DNA of 64,000 nt from Guadua angustifolia (taxonomy: Eukaryota > Streptophyta > Magnoliopsida > Poales > Poaceae). The notes under the pieces are model-generated. The model had not been told where the DNA came from. It was given only the letters and a program-made list of their open reading frames with translations, and made no database searches. Shown here one piece after another: positions 60,756 through 64,000 of this stretch (position 1 is its first letter; each line of letters begins with the position of its first letter). The stretch lies in the NCBI GenBank assembly GCA_036346375.1, contig CM070515.1, forward strand, positions 7,400,423 through 7,464,422, in the 5' to 3' direction. The position numbers and the translations under genes are program-made.

Positions 60756-61345
60756 GAGCATCTCCAGCAGAGCTCCTAAACCAGCCTCTAAACCTTAAAA
60801 TAGGGACTTTAGTAAAAAATACAGATCCAGCAGGGCCCCTAATCCAGCCCTAAAATTAGGAGGCCCTAAATTTGCCTCCTCATTTCAATTCGAGGAGCCC
60901 CTAAACCAAATTTCCTAAACCTTAAAATAGGAAGTTAAGTGAAGGATGGCTTGCATTAATTCACTGCATTGAGCATGTCTTTACTGGATGAGTTGCAACT
61001 GTTGCATCTGCATCTGCTGCTGAAAATTTTGAAAATTTTAAATTTAAATTTTAAATATCATGTTTTGAAAATTTTAAATTTAAATTTTAAATATCATGTT
61101 TTTAAATTGTAAATGTTAATATGCTTATGTTTTATGTATTACAAATATTTTTGATTGAATTTTAGTGGTGTCAAATGAAGATTATACATAGCGGATATGT
61201 CAAAATAGGAGAAAAAGTAAAATAGAAGCTGAGATTTAGGAGATGTTGCTGGACTTGTGCTCTGAAAACAAGACCCCAAAAAATAAGGAGAGTCCCTAAA
61301 TCTAAAATAGAGGCCCTGTTTTAGAGGCCCTTGCTGGAGATGCTC
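60756..61345. mobile_element. PIF/Harbinger-like element inserted in the gypsy pol region
   Basis: Ends GAGCATCTCCAGCAG and (reversed) GAGCATCTCCAGCAAGG form the inverted repeat, with TTA on both sides (60753-60755; 61346-61348). Removing it plus one TTA joins LPPTV to TNLLQDF, the normal gypsy order. The interior is noncoding and AT-rich. Confidence 0.9.
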
Positions 61346-61439
61346 TTACTAACCTTTTGCAGGACTTTATTGATGTGTTTCCATCTAAAATACCCTCAGG
61401 GCTGCCCACTGTTATAGGAATTGAGCATAAATTGATTTG

Positions 61440-62110
61440 ATCCTGGGAGCTTATTTGCCAAACCATGCTCCACATAGGATTAATCCGGAGGAGACTAAGA
61501 AAATTCAGCGTTAAGTGCAGGCCTGACAAAGAATATGTACGTGAAAGCCATAGTACTTGTGTTGTTTATGTGACTTTAGTTCCTAAAATAGATGAATCAT
61601 GGCATATGTTTGTTGATTGTAGAGCTATTAACAATATCATTGATAGATATTGTCATCCTATTCCTATGTTAGATGATATACTTGATGAATTGAGTGGCTT
61701 TACTGTTTTATCTAAATTAGACTTGTGTAGTGGTTACCATTATATTAGAATGACACTTGGAAATGAATGGAAAACTGTATTTAAAACTAAGTTCGGGTTA
61801 TATGAGTGGTTAGTGATGCCTTTTGGTCTAACTAATGCATCTAGCACTTTTATGAGATTAATGAAGGAAGTTTTACATACTTTTATTGGTAAATTTGTGG
61901 TGATTTACTTTAATGATATATTAATTTATATCAAGTCACTTGATGAACATCTTGAACACTTACGTGCTATTTTTATTACATTGAGAAATGCACGTTTGTT
62001 TGGTAATCTCGAAAAGTGCACTTTTTGCACCGATTGAGTTTGTTTTCTTGGCTATGTTGTTACTCCATAGAGAATTGAGGTAGATGAAGTCAAGATTGAA
62101 GCTATAAAAA
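61440..62110 (+). pseudogene. gypsy reverse transcriptase
   Basis: FVDCRAINNIIDRYCHPIP, LSKLDLCSGYHYIRM and MPFGLTNASSTFMRLM mark the RT fingers and palm. The active site reads YFNDILIY (61906-61929), with Asn where the family has the first catalytic Asp. A TGA follows CTFCTD at 62036-62038. Confidence 0.88.
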
Positions 62111-62119
62111 GTTGGCCGA

Positions 62120-62760
62120 CACCACAAATGGTCACACAAGTGCGGAGCTTTCATGATTCACTGGATTCTATCGTCACTTTGTGAAAGATTTTAGCACCAT
62201 CGCCACCACACTTAATGAATTGATCAAGAAAGACGTTACCTTCAAATGGGGACAAATGCAGGAAGAAGCTTTTAATCTTCTCAAAGAAAAACTCACAAAA
62301 GCACCATTACTCCAACTTCTTGATTTCGGTAAGACTTGAACTTGAATGTGATGCTAGCAGAATTGGAATTAGTAGTGTATTACTTCAAAAAGGTAAACGT
62401 GTTGCTTACTTTAGTGAGACATTGAATGGGCGAAGTCTGAATTTTTCCACTTATGATAAAGAATTATATACTATTGTGCGTGTATGTGAAACTTGGCAAC
62501 AATATTTATGGCATAAAGAATTTATTATTCATTTTGATCATGAGCCATTGAAACATATTAGAAGTCAAGCTAAAGTGAATTGTATGCTCGTTGGATTGAA
62601 TTTATTGTGTCTTTTCCTTATGTCATAAAACTAAATAAAGGGAAATCAAATATGATTGTTGATGCTTTGTCTAGACGGTATACTTTGTTGTCTCAACTTG
62701 ATTGTAGAATTTTGGGCTTAGAGACAATTAAAGATTTATTTGCTTCTCATGATGAATTAA
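62120..62760 (+). pseudogene. gypsy RNase H and connection
   Basis: LECDASRIGISSVLLQKGK and NFSTYDKELYTIVRV identify RNase H, and DALSRRYTLLSQLD the segment before integrase. Frame changes lie near 62150, 62330 and 62590. Confidence 0.85.
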
Positions 62761-62869
62761 AAGTTGTCATATCCAATTGTAAAGATGGTAAATGATGGAA
62801 CAAATTTGTTTTAAATGAAAGATTCTTGTTTAGAGCTAACAATCTACGCATTCTAACTAGCTTCGTTTG

Positions 62870-63900
62870 TCTTTTGTTGCTACAGGAGGCGCATGTAGGA
62901 GGACTCATGGGGCATTTTGGCGTCAAGAAGATGGAGGACATCCTTACTGAATATTATATTAGCCAAAGATGAGGCGTGACGTCAACCGCTACATTGCATG
63001 ATGCATCATTTATCAAAAAGTTAAGTCATGACTTAACCCGCAAGGTTTATATATGGCTTTTCCTGTTCCTAGTGTATCTTGAAAGGATATTTCTAAGGAT
63101 TTTGTTTTAGAATTTCTTAGGACAAAGAGGGGGAGGGATAATATTTTTATAGTAGTGGATAGATTTTCTAGGATGGTATATTTTATTTCTTGTCACAAGA
63201 GCGATGATGCTACACATGTTGCTGACTTATTTTTCAGGGAGATTGTTTGACTATATGGTGTGCCAACCATAATTTTTCAGATCGAGATACAAAGTTCTTG
63301 AGTCACTTTTGGAGGACCTTATGGAACAAGTTGGGGGCGAAGTTGCCATTCTCTACCACATATCATCCCCAAACTGATGGACAAACTGAAGTCATCAACT
63401 GTACATTGTCAACCATGTTGAGGGCCAGAAGAATGTCTACTTTATATGGAGTTTGCCTACAATCGCTACATTTAAGCACAAACACGAGCCCTTTTCAGGT
63501 AGTATATGGCTTTAACCCTCGCGCTCTAATTGATTTGTTACCTCTATCATCTTCGGAGAAGGTAAATATAGATGCTAAAAAATATGCTAAATTTGTTCTT
63601 AAGATGCATGAGACTAGAAAAGAAAACATAGAGTGTATGTTGAGAAATATAAGGTTGCTGGTAGTAAAAGTAGAAAGGAAATAACTTTTGAACTTGATGA
63701 TCTTGATTGGTTGCATTTGAGAGATAGATTTCTAGATTTTAGAAAGTCTAAGTTGATGCCTAGTGCTGATAGTCCTTTCAATATTATTGAAAAGATTAAT
63801 GATAATGCATACAAGCTTGAATTGCCTACAGATTTTGGGGTTAGTCCCCATATCTAGCATTACAGATTTGAAGCCATACTTGGAAGAAGAAAATGAGCTT
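62870..63900 (+). pseudogene. gypsy integrase and C-terminal region
   Basis: The zinc region (GGLMGHFGVKKMEDIL), catalytic core (VVDRFSRMVYFISCHKSDD, SDRDTKFLSHFWRTL, YHPQTDGQTEVIN) and C-terminal segment (LRDRFLDFRKSKLMP) are in order across several frames. Stops lie near 63000, 63082 and 63249. The expected zinc-binding Cys pair is interrupted near 62999. Confidence 0.85.
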
Positions 63901-64000
63901 GAGTCGAGGACGACCCCAATTCAAGAGGGGGAGAATGATGAGGACATCACTTCCTTGGATACACACAACACTTCTTCACAAGATGCTAGACAAGGACCTT

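Larger units (their letters stand above)
60480..64000 (+). mobile_element. Ty3/gypsy retrotransposon pol region, decayed, continues off the right edge
   Basis: The domain order is protease-RT linker (about 60560-60755 and 61349-61500), RT, RNase H, integrase, which defines gypsy. Sequence words such as DALSRRYT, YHPQTDGQTEV and IQEGENDED are typical of chromovirus or Tat-type elements of grasses. Many stops and shifts occur (for example TGA near 61439 and 62036, and several in integrase). No LTR is inside the window, so ends and age cannot be set. Confidence 0.85.

Overview
This is a stretch of plant nuclear DNA, almost certainly from a grass. The evidence is: spliced genes with plant GT-AG introns, a monocot-style GC-rich exon in the kelch gene, and dense small DNA transposons with grass-type termini (GGGCCTGTTTGG, GAGCATCTCCA, TAGGGGTGGGC), together with Ty1/copia, Ty3/gypsy, TRIM, LINE-like and Helitron-like sequence. 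I cannot fix the species. Only one gene looks intact; every other recognisable coding region is broken.

Layout, left to right. 1-7.2 kb (minus): a decayed relative of NOMO (Nodal modulator, an ER membrane protein with carbohydrate-binding-like folds), carrying two MITE insertions. 7.3-18.1 kb: AT-rich intergenic sequence with a dispersed unclassified repeat family, hAT-like and other MITEs, a SINE-like head and several tandem repeats. 18.2-18.9 kb (minus): a GT61 glycosyltransferase pseudogene, followed by a GAAACTT-type minisatellite. 19.3-28.4 kb: more MITEs (Stowaway, PIF/Harbinger-like), more copies of the dispersed AT-rich family, and one short unassigned ORF with a signal-peptide-like start. 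29.8-33.8 kb (plus): an intact nine-exon kelch-repeat gene (612 codons plus stop), flanked on both sides by copies of one hAT-like MITE in the same orientation. 34.5-38.1 kb: MITEs and AT-rich minisatellite.

38.6-49.8 kb (minus): two tandem PPR-protein pseudogenes. The first is split by a copia element (39380-44267, 5-bp target duplication GCAAA), which itself carries a 230-bp MITE (43251-43480, duplication TCA). The second is split by a LINE-like retroinsertion (48076-49565, 21-bp target duplication) that carries a piece of an aspartic protease gene. 50.3-55.0 kb (minus): a second copia element with nearly identical LTRs (duplication TATCG). 55.4-56.0 kb: a solo LTR (duplication TAAAT). 57.9-58.2 kb: a complete 279-bp TRIM (81-bp LTRs, duplication ATTTT). 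About 59 kb: a tandemly duplicated Helitron-like 3' end. 60.5-64 kb (plus): a decayed gypsy pol region, running off the right edge and carrying a 590-bp PIF/Harbinger-like element.

The genes do not form a pathway. The window records repeated transposon insertion and gene decay around a single surviving gene. I found no undescribed functional system; the most unusual items are the gene-capturing retroinsertion, the TRIM, and the young copia elements whose coding regions are already broken.
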